Assembly (NCBI GenBank): GCA_025757845.1
Contig: CP107211.1
Location: forward strand, 1,178,001 to 1,242,000
Length of the DNA stretch: 64,000 bases
Reading direction: 5' to 3'
Source of the DNA: Oscillospiraceae bacterium
GTDB taxonomy: Bacteria > Bacillota > Clostridia > Oscillospirales > Ruminococcaceae
Position numbers and translations under genes: made by a program. Positions 1 through 7,990 of the stretch are shown here, piece by piece (position 1 is the first letter of the stretch; every line of letters starts with the position of its first letter). The notes below the pieces were generated by a model. That model searched no databases. It saw only the letters and a program-made list of their open reading frames with translations, and had not been told where the DNA came from.

Positions 1-284
1 GTGCGTTCAAAAAAGAAAGCGGTCTGCTGGAATATCTGACGGAAAAGGGCGAAAAAGATGTGATGGTCTGCGGCATCATGACCGACTTCTGCATCAATGC
101 AACGGTGGAGGCAGGCTTTGAGCATGGTCTGCACATGATCGTTCCTGCCTATGCAAATTCCACGCAGGACAACGAGTACATGACAGGGGAGCAGAGCTAC
201 CGCTATTATAATGAGTTCCTCTGGCCGGACCGCTATGCTGACTGCGTACCAATGGACAAGGCGCTGGAGCTGCTCAAAAAGTGA
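1..284 (+). CDS. isochorismatase-family cysteine hydrolase, C-terminal part
   Basis: The frame is open from the left window edge, so only the last 94 or so residues are visible. The segment [19 protein letters not shown] carries the family's nucleophilic cysteine in the TDFC context and the following helix. Isochorismatase-type hydrolases of this size act on nicotinamide, isochorismate or related amides in the cytoplasm. The substrate cannot be read from this fragment. A macro domain gene starts 11 bases downstream, and its Shine-Dalgarno sequence overlaps this stop codon, so the two are probably co-transcribed. If the substrate is nicotinamide, both genes would touch NAD metabolism; that link is inference. 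Confidence 0.8.
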   Translation, partial: AFKKESGLLEYLTEKGEKDVMVCGIMTDFCINATVEAGFEHGLHMIVPAYANSTQDNEYMTGEQSYRYYNEFLWPDRYADCVPMDKALELLKK

Positions 285-294
285 GGTGTTTACA

Positions 295-813
295 ATGATT
301 TCTGAAAAAGTAAAAAATCAGATTCAAGTGGTGCAGGGTGACATTACTAAACTGGACTGTGACGGCATCGTGAATGCGGCCAATCGCAGTCTGCTGGGTG
401 GCGGCGGTGTGGATGGTGCCATCCACCGGGCAGCAGGGCCGGAACTGTTGGCGGAGTGCCGCACGCTGCACGGCTGCCGCACCGGAGAAGCAAAAATCAC
501 TAAGGGCTACCGGTTGAAAGCAAAGTATATCATTCATACGGTAGGCCCGATATATTCCGGCACAGCAGAGGATGCTACGCAGCTGGCGGACTGCTACCGC
601 AATTCGCTGGACCTTGCCAAAGAGTATGAACTCCACAGCATTGCCTTCCCGGCAATTTCGACCGGCGTGTATGGCTACCCGCTGGAAGATGCCACGGAGA
701 TTGCGGTCAAAACAGTGGCACAGTGGCTGGAAGATCACGCGGATTACGCCATGCAGGTGATTTTCTGCTGCTTCGATGCCCGGACGGAGCGGGTGTATCA
801 GGCAAGGCTGTAA
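295..813 (+). CDS. macro domain protein (ADP-ribose / O-acetyl-ADP-ribose hydrolase type)
   Basis: This 172-residue protein is a stand-alone macro domain. Near the N-terminus it has [16 protein letters not shown] and then the glycine-rich [10 protein letters not shown] loop, which together bind ADP-ribose in the YmdB/MacroD class. The later stretch [13 protein letters not shown] is the conserved substrate-binding loop. The family removes ADP-ribose from proteins or hydrolyses O-acetyl-ADP-ribose in the cytoplasm. The ATG at 295 is preceded by GAGGTG, and a longer upstream reading overlaps the preceding gene and is unlikely. It follows the isochorismatase-type gene closely. A second macro domain protein lies at 9828. 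Confidence 0.9.
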   Translation: MISEKVKNQIQVVQGDITKLDCDGIVNAANRSLLGGGGVDGAIHRAAGPELLAECRTLHGCRTGEAKITKGYRLKAKYIIHTVGPIYSGTAEDATQLADCYRNSLDLAKEYELHSIAFPAISTGVYGYPLEDATEIAVKTVAQWLEDHADYAMQVIFCCFDARTERVYQARL

Positions 814-831
814 CCGGAAGAGGTGTGAGAG

Positions 832-1914
832 ATGGGCTTTTTCAAAAAGCTGTTTACAGGGATCGGTTTTGCGGCAGGATTTCTGTTCTTCGGATGCTTG
901 TCAGTGATTGTGTATGCGTCCCGTGGACGGCATAAACCCTGCCATCGGCGCAGCAGCCTTTGGAACACACTGGAGCGCTACCTGATTTTTTCGTGGATCT
1001 GTGATGGTGTGCGCAGCAGCCGGAAACGAGCGGAGACGTCCTATTATCAGCGCACCGGCCGCGATTTCTGGCAGACGCAGACACGGGTTCGACCGGAAAG
1101 TGTTAAAAATGCTGTTCCTGCGGTGAAAACACCAAGGCCGGAAGCGAAAAACACGGGCACAGGTGCAACGCGGTCGGTAAAACCAAAGAGAACGGAGCGT
1201 CTTTCTGCGGCACAGAAAGCATCGGCAGCACAAAGCGGTGCCAAAAGCGTGTCGGTGCCGACAGCGGCAGGGCATAGTGCATCAGAGGTTGATGCAGGAA
1301 AGCACACTGAACGGTCAACACAGAAGCCGGATTCCAAGTCAGAACAGGCTGCGCAACAGCCAGAAGCCAAAGAAGTACAGCAGAAGTCTGCACAACAATT
1401 GGAAGCAGAACGGCAGCAGAAACTGGAAAACCTGCGTGCTGCAATGCAAAAACAGATTTGCACCATTCATGCAGATGTGGAACTCCCGACGGACGGTCAG
1501 AATGACGACAGAGCGGTGGAGCAGAAGCTGCATATCCTGTTGTACAAGTCCACGCTGACAGAAAATGACCTGAATCGGGCACTGGACGAGCTTCGGACAG
1601 AGCGCAGACGGCAAAAGGCAGAGTATCAGGGCGCACCGTTCGCAGACGTGTTTTTGGTCAGTCTGATTTTGTCCGATGAGGACAGTGAGCGGGCCTGCAC
1701 CGTGGATGTGGGGGATACTGGCATGAGCTATGTCATTCCGTGGAGCAGCATCCCGAAAGACCTGCAGGAACCGCTGCACCGCTATGTATCGGAAGTGGAA
1801 GGAAAGCTCTGCGGCTACTGCAAGGAAGAACTCTGCAACAGCGAAAACGGCAGGATGGTCGTGGAACTGTATCTTGGCAGGCAGGATGGACACAGCTCCC
1901 GAATCCTGTACTGA
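832..1914 (+). CDS. membrane-anchored protein with charged Ala/Lys/Gln-rich linker, unknown function
   Basis: I do not recognise a named family. The 360-residue product begins with one hydrophobic helix (about residues 9-28), then a basic low-complexity stretch rich in Ala, Lys, Gln and Glu (about 85-200) likely to be disordered or coiled coil. A more ordered C-terminal part (about 210-360) contains a small CGYCKEELC cysteine cluster. The arrangement suggests an N-terminal anchor that displays a C-terminal domain. It lies between the macro domain gene and sfsA in the same direction with short gaps, so co-transcription is plausible. Function is unknown. Confidence 0.6.
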   Translation: MGFFKKLFTGIGFAAGFLFFGCLSVIVYASRGRHKPCHRRSSLWNTLERYLIFSWICDGVRSSRKRAETSYYQRTGRDFWQTQTRVRPESVKNAVPAVKTPRPEAKNTGTGATRSVKPKRTERLSAAQKASAAQSGAKSVSVPTAAGHSASEVDAGKHTERSTQKPDSKSEQAAQQPEAKEVQQKSAQQLEAERQQKLENLRAAMQKQICTIHADVELPTDGQNDDRAVEQKLHILLYKSTLTENDLNRALDELRTERRRQKAEYQGAPFADVFLVSLILSDEDSERACTVDVGDTGMSYVIPWSSIPKDLQEPLHRYVSEVEGKLCGYCKEELCNSENGRMVVELYLGRQDGHSSRILY

Positions 1915-1929
1915 AAATGGAGAAAAACG

Positions 1930-2595
1930 TTGAAATACAGAGAAATTGTGGACGGCATTTTTGTTGACCGTCCCAACCGCTTTATTGCCCATGTGGAAGT
2001 GAATGGAGCAGTGGAAACCGTCCATGTCAAGAACACCGGGCGGTGCAAAGAGCTATTGCTGCCTGGCACGGCGGTTCGGCTGGAAGTGTCGGATAACCCG
2101 AAACGCAAAACAAAATACGACCTTGTGGCGGTACATAAGCAGGGGCTTGGTTGGGTCAACATGGACAGTCAGGCACCCAACAAGGTAGTAGGAGAGTGGC
2201 TTGCAAAACAGGGCTACGACTATATCAAGCCGGAATTCACCTATGGGAAGTCCCGCATCGACTTTTATATGGAAAAGGGCGAGCAAAAGTATCTGATGGA
2301 AGTCAAGGGCTGCACACTGGAAGTGGACGGTATCGGCTACTTCCCGGATGCACCTACCGAGCGCGGCGTGAAGCACCTGCACGAGCTGGCGCAGGCACAG
2401 CAGGCAGGGTATCGGTGCGCAGTGGCTTTCGTGATTCAGATGGAAGGCATCACCGAGGTGCGGCCAAATGTCAGCACACAGCCGGAGTTTGGTACGGCAC
2501 TGGCCGAAGCCAAAGCCGCTGGTGTGCAGGTGCTGTTTTTGCTCTGCCATGTAGGGCGGGATAGTCTGGAAATCGTGGAGCAGAGGGAAGGGTGA
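1930..2595 (+). CDS. sfsA: SfsA family DNA-binding / nuclease protein
   Basis: This full-length (221 residue) SfsA has the N-terminal OB-like part with FIAHVEVNG and NTGRCKELL, and the C-terminal nuclease-like part with SRIDFYMEKG and YLMEVKGCTLE, which hold the acidic and lysine residues of the PD-(D/E)XK-like core. SfsA proteins bind DNA and were first linked to sugar fermentation in E. coli. The start is TTG at 1930, with GGAG about 7 bases upstream. No in-frame ATG fits the family N-terminus better. A decayed fragment of a second sfsA copy lies at 58961-59151, upstream of the third hsp20. Confidence 0.92.
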   Translation: MKYREIVDGIFVDRPNRFIAHVEVNGAVETVHVKNTGRCKELLLPGTAVRLEVSDNPKRKTKYDLVAVHKQGLGWVNMDSQAPNKVVGEWLAKQGYDYIKPEFTYGKSRIDFYMEKGEQKYLMEVKGCTLEVDGIGYFPDAPTERGVKHLHELAQAQQAGYRCAVAFVIQMEGITEVRPNVSTQPEFGTALAEAKAAGVQVLFLLCHVGRDSLEIVEQREG

Positions 2596-2705
2596 AGACG
2601 GCAGAAAAACGCTTTGCGTGATTCAGTCACAGAAATCATAAATAGGAAATGTTATCATATAGATACAAGAAACACACCGATAACATTCCGATGGAGGATT
2701 TCGAT

Positions 2706-3083
2706 ATGAAGGCAAAGTTTTACATCTGCAATCACTGTGGCAACCTCGTCACTACCATCCATAACGCAGGCGTTCCGCTGGTCTGCTGCGGGGAGAAAAT
2801 GAAAGAGCTGGTTCCCAATACGGTGGAAGCCAGCGGCGAGAAGCATCTGCCGGTGGCAGAGCTTTCTGGCAGTCGTCTCACGGTCACAGTGGGCGCGGTG
2901 GAGCACCCTATGGCGGATGTTCACTATATTCAGTGGATTTTTGTGGAGACTGAGAACGGCGGGCAGATCCGCTATCTGAATCCGGGGCAGGCACCCAAAG
3001 CTGTTTTTGAACTGGGCAGTGAAAAGCCGGTGGCCGTTTACGCATACTGCAATCTGCATGGGCTCTGGATGACGAAACTCTGA
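2706..3083 (+). CDS. dfx: desulfoferrodoxin / superoxide reductase (copy 1)
   Basis: The 125-residue product has the N-terminal desulforedoxin-type metal site (CNHCGN, then CCGEKM) and the superoxide reductase site made from EKHLPV, EHPM, a histidine before IQW, and the C-terminal CNLHGLW. It reduces superoxide to peroxide in the cytoplasm of anaerobes without releasing oxygen. ATG 2706 is chosen because GGAGGA lies 8 bases upstream and the CxxC unit then starts at the expected position. It is monocistronic with a strong terminator behind it. A close paralogue lies at 51825. Confidence 0.95.
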   Translation: MKAKFYICNHCGNLVTTIHNAGVPLVCCGEKMKELVPNTVEASGEKHLPVAELSGSRLTVTVGAVEHPMADVHYIQWIFVETENGGQIRYLNPGQAPKAVFELGSEKPVAVYAYCNLHGLWMTKL

Positions 3084-3099
3084 TACAATCAATGCAAAC

Positions 3100-3130
3100 G
3101 GGGAGTGATTTGATGTCACTCCCTGTTTTT
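3100..3130 (+). terminator. rho-independent terminator of superoxide reductase gene 1
   Basis: A GGGAGTGA arm and its complement TCACTCCC, separated by a short AT-rich loop, are followed by a T tract, 17 bases after the stop codon. Confidence 0.85.
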
Positions 3131-3132
3131 TG

Positions 3133-3615
3133 ATGAGAACTTTATGCGGTTCTTTTGGTTCGGAACTGTGTATAAATGGGATGGATAAAATGAGTGGGCA
3201 CACTATATGCGTTTGTTAAATGCTGACTGCGTTCAATTTTTTGCGTGGAATCGTGAAAATGAGACCTGTGAAAAACGTAGAAAATTTGATATGGTTGCGC
3301 TGCAAACTAAGACATATTGATGTTTTTGAAACGAGTTTATAGTGAAATATGTGTAATTTGAGTGCAGATATTCATTCTTGTGAGTTTGTTGTGTGAATTT
3401 GTCACGTTCCGCCGCAAAAAAGGACTTGACGGAAAAAATACTCTGTGGTAATTTATGAACAAATTCGCTTTTGTGAAATAAAGTCGAATTTGAATCCGCA
3501 TGCATTATCCTGGTATGAGGAAAAGGAGAAAGCATCTTTATCGCAGGGAGGATTGCAAACAAAACCCAGTTCCTCCGCCCAAACCGCTGCGTAGCAGCAG
3601 AAAGGACGACCGAAT
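3133..3615. other. AT-rich intergenic region without a recognised gene
   Basis: About 480 bases with no convincing open frame on either strand. Base composition is clearly more AT-rich than the neighbouring genes. A small GCTGC/GCAGC hairpin lies close to the start of the downstream XRE gene at 3588-3600. Otherwise nothing was identified. Confidence 0.5.
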
Positions 3616-3894
3616 ATGAGTTATGACAAAGTGCAAGTCGGCAACAGAATCTGTGGAAGCCGCCTCGAAAAAGGCTGGACGCAGGAACGGCTTGCAGCAG
3701 AAGCTGAAATTTCAGTGCAGCAGCTTCGCGCATTGGAAAAAGGACAGCGCAATCTGGGAGTAGACCACTTGGGACGCCTGTCGGATGCAATGGGAGTCAG
3801 CAGTGATTTCCTGCTGAAAGGTTGTTCTGAAAACAGTACATTGGTTTGCAAGATGCTGGATGACCTCAAGAAAAAATTGCAGCCACCAAAGTAA
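3616..3894 (+). CDS. small XRE-family HTH regulator
   Basis: This 92-residue protein is essentially one Cro/CI-type helix-turn-helix. The segment LEKGWTQERLAAEAEISVQQLRALE fits helices 2 and 3, and SDAMGVSSDFLL is the usual closing helix. A short basic tail follows. It probably binds DNA as a dimer. ATG 3616 is preceded by GAAAGGA. Target genes are not evident; a second small XRE gene lies at 4176 behind a separate promoter and terminator, so the two are not one simple operon. Confidence 0.8.
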   Translation: MSYDKVQVGNRICGSRLEKGWTQERLAAEAEISVQQLRALEKGQRNLGVDHLGRLSDAMGVSSDFLLKGCSENSTLVCKMLDDLKKKLQPPK

Positions 3895-3943
3895 ATCGCA
3901 GAAAAATGAGCGGTTTTGCCGCAAAAACAGTATATTTTAGCGC

Positions 3944-4152
3944 TTTACAGCAATGAAAGTACTTGCTATAATATCGCCATGGCGCAAGTTTCAGTTGCGC
4001 AAGAGGGAAAATTGCCTGAAATGCATGAAAGGCTGATAATACTCCGTGAGCTGCTCACAAGAGCAGCTCCATCGAGTCGCGGTCATTGTGCATTTTCAAG
4101 CTGAAAACAGGCCGGGACTCGAAAAAAGGAGTCTCGGCCTGTTTGTGTTTTC
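3944..4152 (+). ncRNA. candidate small RNA or leader between two XRE genes
   Basis: A promoter-like pair (TTTACA at 3944, TATAAT at 3966, 16-base spacer) precedes about 130 bases with little coding character. They contain a perfect GAGCTGCTC/GAGCAGCTC hairpin near 4049-4070 and end in a very strong terminator whose arms are ACAGGCCGGGACTC and its complement (4107-4142). The unit could be an independent small RNA or an attenuating leader of the XRE gene that starts 24 bases later. No known riboswitch class was recognised. Confidence 0.4.
4105..4152 (+). terminator. strong rho-independent terminator
   Basis: A 14-base stem (ACAGGCCGGGACTC and its complement) with an A-rich loop is followed by TTTGTGTTTT. 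It ends the transcript starting near 3975 and precedes the XRE gene at 4176. Confidence 0.85.
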
Positions 4153-4175
4153 GGCGCAAAGGAAAGGATTGAACA

Positions 4176-4475
4176 ATGCGATTTGATGCAAAAGAATTCG
4201 GCGGACGTATCCGCGATTTGCGGAAAAAGAAGGGGATTACACAGGAACAGTTGAGTATAATGCTGAACGTTAGTGCGAACCATCTTGCAAAAGTTGAAAC
4301 GGGAAGCCGCTGCTGCTCGATTGAGTTGCTGCAGGATCTTTCGTCCTGCCTGAATGTCAGAACGGACTATCTGCTGAACGGAGATGCACCGCATAACAAC
4401 CATCTGAGGGAAAGACTGACGTTTCTTGCACAGGAATTAGAAAAGATTACGGCTGACCTCCCGGTATGGGGATAG
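4176..4475 (+). CDS. small XRE-family HTH regulator
   Basis: The 99-residue product has a Cro/CI HTH: IRDLRKKKGITQEQLSIML is helix 1-2 and VSANHLAKVETG is the recognition helix. A C-terminal helix (RERLTFLAQELEKI) may support dimerisation. The ATG follows GGAAAGGA. It sits immediately downstream of a strong terminator, so expression may depend on readthrough or on a promoter inside the terminator region. No target is evident. Confidence 0.8.
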   Translation: MRFDAKEFGGRIRDLRKKKGITQEQLSIMLNVSANHLAKVETGSRCCSIELLQDLSSCLNVRTDYLLNGDAPHNNHLRERLTFLAQELEKITADLPVWG

Positions 4476-4561
4476 GAAAAAGCAGAATCCTCTTTTTCAA
4501 TGCCCAAAAGCGTGGTAGAATAGGGAAAAGATTCAGTATCTGAAAAACGGAGCGCGCAACA

Positions 4562-5023
4562 ATGAAGATTCTGGTCAGCGCCTGCCTGCTGGGCGAAAAC
4601 TGCAAATACAGCGGCGGAAACAATTACAATCAGGCGGTTTGCGATTTTGCGCGGGGGCATCAGGTGGTTCCGGTCTGCCCGGAGGTTTTGGGCGGCCTGC
4701 CCACACCGCGGTGCCCGGCGGAAATCGTGCAGGGCGTTGTCACGAACAAAGAGGGCATCAATGTGGACCGGGAGTTCCGAGCGGGCGCAGCGAAAGCCCT
4801 TGCCATCGCAAAAGAAAATGGGGTGGAGCTTGCCATCCTGCAATCCCGCAGCCCCAGCTGCGGCGTGAAGGAAATTTACGATGGAACGTTTTCCGGGACA
4901 AAGATTCCCGGACAGGGCGTTTTTGCCAAGATGCTGATGGACGAAGGCGTCCGTGTTCTGGATGCCGGGGAATTGCCTAAAATTATCTTGAAAAATGAGG
5001 ACGGAAAATGTCAATCAGACTGA
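4562..5023 (+). CDS. DUF523 family protein
   Basis: The 153-residue protein has the DUF523 pattern: ACLLG with CKYSGG at the N-terminus, CPEVLGGLPTPR in the middle, and LQSRSPSCG near residue 100. The conserved cysteines suggest metal or thiol chemistry, but no activity is established that I can name. The gene overlaps the following HAD phosphatase gene by 16 bases, indicating translational coupling. A likely promoter -10 box (TAGAAT) lies near 4515. Confidence 0.85.
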   Translation: MKILVSACLLGENCKYSGGNNYNQAVCDFARGHQVVPVCPEVLGGLPTPRCPAEIVQGVVTNKEGINVDREFRAGAAKALAIAKENGVELAILQSRSPSCGVKEIYDGTFSGTKIPGQGVFAKMLMDEGVRVLDAGELPKIILKNEDGKCQSD

Positions 5024-5784
5024 TTTGCAGCGACATTGACGGTACGCTGCTGCAATACGGAAAAAAGGAACTGGAAAGCGAGATTTTTGAACAGATACGG
5101 GAGCTGCATCGGCGCGGCATTCTGTTTTGCCCGGCATCCGGTCGGCAGTATACCAGCCTGCGCAAGCTCTTTGCACCGGTGGCGGACTGCTGTGTGTTTC
5201 TCTGCGAAAACGGCGGCGTGATCTATAAAGACGAACAGTGCATCGCCAAGAACCCGATGCCCCGTGCGCTGGCCGAAGAAATCGCCAACGACCTGTGGAC
5301 CCGCAGCGACGGGCAGGGCGAAGTGATGCTTTCCGGCCAGAATACTGCATACCTGATGGAGCGAGGTCTGGGAATGCTCAAGCGTATTCAGTTCATCGGG
5401 AACAATTATCAAATCATCCATGACCCTTCCGAGGTGCCGGAGGAGATCACAAAAGTATCGGTGTATCTGCACGAAGGCGTAGAATCTTACACGGAACGGT
5501 TTGTCCCACGATGGAAAGAGGCGAACTGCGCTGTGGCAGGGCCGTACTGGATCGACACCACCTTTGCCAACAAGGGCATCGGTGTGCGCAGCATCTGCAA
5601 GACTCTGGACATCGCCCTTGCCGATGTGATGGCTTTTGGCGACAATTATAACGATGTGTCGATGCTGGACATTGTGGGTGTGCCCTACATTATGGATGGT
5701 GCCGCCGCACCGCTGCGGGAAAAGTACCCGAACCATACACCCCGCCCAGAGGATGTGCTGCGGGAGTTCTTGAAGCAAGCGTAA
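5008..5784 (+). CDS. Cof-type HAD-IIB phosphatase
   Basis: This 258-residue protein shows the four HAD motifs of the Cof/YidA subfamily: DIDGTLL at residues 8-14, the SGR motif near residue 43, a lysine in the NKGIGV segment, and GDNYNDVSML for motif IV. The cap domain is inserted between motifs II and III. Such enzymes dephosphorylate sugar phosphates, flavin precursors or other small phosphorylated metabolites in the cytoplasm, and the substrate is not predictable here. It overlaps the end of the DUF523 gene. Confidence 0.9.
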   Translation: MSIRLICSDIDGTLLQYGKKELESEIFEQIRELHRRGILFCPASGRQYTSLRKLFAPVADCCVFLCENGGVIYKDEQCIAKNPMPRALAEEIANDLWTRSDGQGEVMLSGQNTAYLMERGLGMLKRIQFIGNNYQIIHDPSEVPEEITKVSVYLHEGVESYTERFVPRWKEANCAVAGPYWIDTTFANKGIGVRSICKTLDIALADVMAFGDNYNDVSMLDIVGVPYIMDGAAAPLREKYPNHTPRPEDVLREFLKQA

Positions 5785-5810
5785 ATTTGGAACGCGCACG
5801 TTCCAAATTT
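5783..5810. terminator. perfect 12-base inverted repeat after the HAD gene
   Basis: AAATTTGGAACG and its exact complement flank a 4-base loop directly after the stop codon. The 3' arm ends in TTT. It probably terminates the DUF523-HAD transcript and, being symmetrical, could act on both strands. Confidence 0.6.
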
Positions 5811-5871
5811 GAAATGATACGATACAAGCTGCACGGCTCTGCTGGAAGAACTGCGCTGACAGGAGAATTTT

Positions 5872-6459
5872 ATGACAGAGCGTTATTGTGAGGGTGAACG
5901 GTTTGCTGACCTGTCGTTCACCGAGGAGACTTTTGAGGACTGCGACTTTACCGACTGCGTGTTTGTGGATTGCTCCTTTACCAAGTGCGAACTGGATCAT
6001 ACCACGCTGAACGAGTGCAAATTCGTGCGGTGTGAGATCACAGGTCTGCGCAGTACCCATTCCTCGGTGCAGTCGCTGGATTTTGAGGACTGCCGCCTGA
6101 ATGAAATCGAGTGGGCACCGCTGATGTCCAACGGTGCCTTCCCGGACCCCATCCATACGCTGAAGGGGTGCAGCCTGAAATATAACACCTTCACCGAAAT
6201 GAACTTCAACCGCTTCAACTTTTCAGACGGAAACGAGATCGTCGGCTCTATGTTTGCCAAATGCGAGATGCAGTTGGCGAATTTCAAGGGCGTGGAACTT
6301 TACGAAACGGAATTCTACCAGTGTGACCTGCGCAAGGCGGATTTCCGGGATGCCGCCGGTTATAAGGTGGACATTCTGGGCAGCCGCCTGAAGGATGCGA
6401 AATTTTCCCTGCCGGAAGCGGTGAATCTGCTGGCAGATTTGAAGATCAAGCTGTCGTAA
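5872..6459 (+). CDS. pentapeptide repeat protein
   Basis: The 195-residue product is built from tandem five-residue units with Phe or Leu at the centre and Ala, Cys or Ser two before it (for example FEDCDFTDCVFVDCSF, then ANFKGVELYETEF). A short insertion near residue 80 interrupts the helix. The right-handed quadrilateral beta-helix can mimic DNA, as in Qnr/MfpA proteins that protect gyrase. Length and layout (two blocks joined by a longer coil) are Qnr-like, but I cannot claim gyrase protection. The next gene, pth2, begins 12 bases later. Confidence 0.85.
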   Translation: MTERYCEGERFADLSFTEETFEDCDFTDCVFVDCSFTKCELDHTTLNECKFVRCEITGLRSTHSSVQSLDFEDCRLNEIEWAPLMSNGAFPDPIHTLKGCSLKYNTFTEMNFNRFNFSDGNEIVGSMFAKCEMQLANFKGVELYETEFYQCDLRKADFRDAAGYKVDILGSRLKDAKFSLPEAVNLLADLKIKLS

Positions 6460-6471
6460 GAAGGAGGAAAA

Positions 6472-6924
6472 ATGCGTCAACTCATCATTGCACGAAAAGA
6501 TCTGCAGATGTCTCCCGGTAAGCTGGCGGCGCAGTGCTGCCATGCTTCGCTGGCATTCCTCACCGACCCCATCGGTATGGGACAGGGCGTGGAACCCATC
6601 GAGAAAGACGGAGAAATTACCGGCTATCGGGCAGAAATCATGTTGGAGAAAGCAACCTATGAAGAATGGTTCGATGGCTCTTTTACCAAAACTATCTGCG
6701 GGGCAAAGAACCGCAATCAACTGCTGAAAGCAAAAACAATTGCCGAGGAACTGGGGCTTGTGGAAAACAAAGACTTCTTCCTTATCCGGGATGCCTGCCA
6801 CACCGAGCTGGAGCCGGAAGAATTTGATGAAAACGGAGAAGGCATGACCCTGACCTGCATCGGTTTCCGCCCGCTGCCAGATGAAATTGCACACCAGATC
6901 AGCCATAAGTTCCATTTGTATTGA
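6472..6924 (+). CDS. Pth2-family peptidyl-tRNA hydrolase-like protein
   Basis: The 150-residue protein starts RQLIIARKDLQMSPGKLAAQ and continues CCHAS, the Pth2 active-site segment with its lysine and histidine. Later parts include KNRNQLLKA and an acidic loop. Pth2 enzymes release tRNA from stalled peptidyl-tRNA and are typical of archaea and eukaryotes, though bacterial members exist. It has AAGGAGGAAAA before the ATG and follows the pentapeptide gene closely. The annotation rests on family resemblance; activity is inferred. Confidence 0.8.
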   Translation: MRQLIIARKDLQMSPGKLAAQCCHASLAFLTDPIGMGQGVEPIEKDGEITGYRAEIMLEKATYEEWFDGSFTKTICGAKNRNQLLKAKTIAEELGLVENKDFFLIRDACHTELEPEEFDENGEGMTLTCIGFRPLPDEIAHQISHKFHLY

Positions 6925-6943
6925 TTCCTGGAACTCCTTTATT

Positions 6944-7825
6944 TTATAAGCATTTTCCACAGTCACTGCAGCCGTTGCAGATCAACTTGCTGCCGCAGGT
7001 CTCGCAGTTTGCGCGGAAATGGGGCACATAGAGATCTTCCTGCGGGATAGGGTAGCCCCAGTCGTCCACGAGGTCAAAATGAATGGGCCTGCCCTGAAAA
7101 TTCATGCCGGATTTATAAGCCATCCGGCTTTGCAGCTGCTTGCTGGGCAGGTGGTAGCGCCTGCCGTCCTTGATGAACACGGTGCCGGTCTCGATAAAGC
7201 AGAAGGTCACGTTGGCATCCACGCATTCCTGCCGGAGAGACTTGACCCAATCGAAATTGCAGGGGCGGGCACCATCGTAGTTTTCGCCGCCGCAGATGAC
7301 CTGCTCGATCTGCCCGGCGGAAAGGTACTGCCGGATGCTTACTGGCCCGATGAAGGGCGCGCACATGATGCCCTTGTGCTTGAAGGGCAGGTCAAACAGG
7401 ATGGGAATGCGCTCATCGGCGCGGCGCTGATTTTCACAGGTGACGTTGAAAAAGATGTTGTCCCAACCGCTGCCCCAGTCCGGCGGCAGGCACTCCCGTA
7501 CCCGCTGCGGCCGTTTGGTGAGCAGAAAAAACACCACATCGCTGCGCTGGCGCATGATGTCCCACGCCTCAACCCGCCACGGGTCGGCTTCTTCCAAGAA
7601 GAAATCCGAGGTCATGCAGACCCGAATCTGCTCACCACTCTGGATTTTGTAGTGTCCGGTGCGGTCTTTCTGGAGGGGATAGGAAAAGCCGCTTTTCGTT
7701 TTGTAGATCTCGGCTCCGTTCTGGTCCCGCATCCGGTCGAGAAAATACATGTAGCAGTTCTGGCAGCCCTCGCTGCACTTGACGCAGCCGTGCCATGGAT
7801 TCCAGATGTCGTGCAGGAAGCTCAC
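6944..7825 (-). CDS. DUF5131 (phage Gp37/Gp68-like) protein with C-terminal cysteine cluster
   Basis: The 293-residue product begins with WNPWHGCVKCSEGCQNCY, a cysteine cluster resembling a radical-SAM-like metal site, as in phage Gp37/Gp68 proteins. It continues with LLTKRP and CGGENYDGARP, both typical of DUF5131. The last 36 residues form a separate cysteine-rich tail (CETCG, CNGC, CGKC) that probably binds zinc. The start is GTG at 7825 with GAGG immediately before it, so the true start is uncertain. A second copy of the tail is fused to another N-terminus at 55054-55236. The gene converges on pth2. Confidence 0.8.
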   Translation of the reverse strand: MSFLHDIWNPWHGCVKCSEGCQNCYMYFLDRMRDQNGAEIYKTKSGFSYPLQKDRTGHYKIQSGEQIRVCMTSDFFLEEADPWRVEAWDIMRQRSDVVFFLLTKRPQRVRECLPPDWGSGWDNIFFNVTCENQRRADERIPILFDLPFKHKGIMCAPFIGPVSIRQYLSAGQIEQVICGGENYDGARPCNFDWVKSLRQECVDANVTFCFIETGTVFIKDGRRYHLPSKQLQSRMAYKSGMNFQGRPIHFDLVDDWGYPIPQEDLYVPHFRANCETCGSKLICNGCSDCGKCL

Positions 7826-7990
7826 CCTCTTTCTGTACCTATTATTATAATAGCTGCGCGGACAGAAAACAAGAGCACCCCTTGCACCGCCCCGCCGGAT
7901 GTGATAAGATTAAACAAAATTTAATAACGCTTTGTATGAAAACAACTTTAGATAGAATTCCGGGATGATACAATAGAAAGGAATTTGACT

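Noticed and set aside
3916..4104. 62-codon frame in the region between two XRE genes
   Set aside because: No ribosome site, and it runs through a promoter, a perfect hairpin and into a terminator. A non-coding transcript explains the region better.
7019..7924. 301-codon plus-strand frame opposite the DUF5131 gene
   Set aside because: The minus strand has the DUF5131 cysteine motifs and zinc tail. The plus frame has no recognisable domain.
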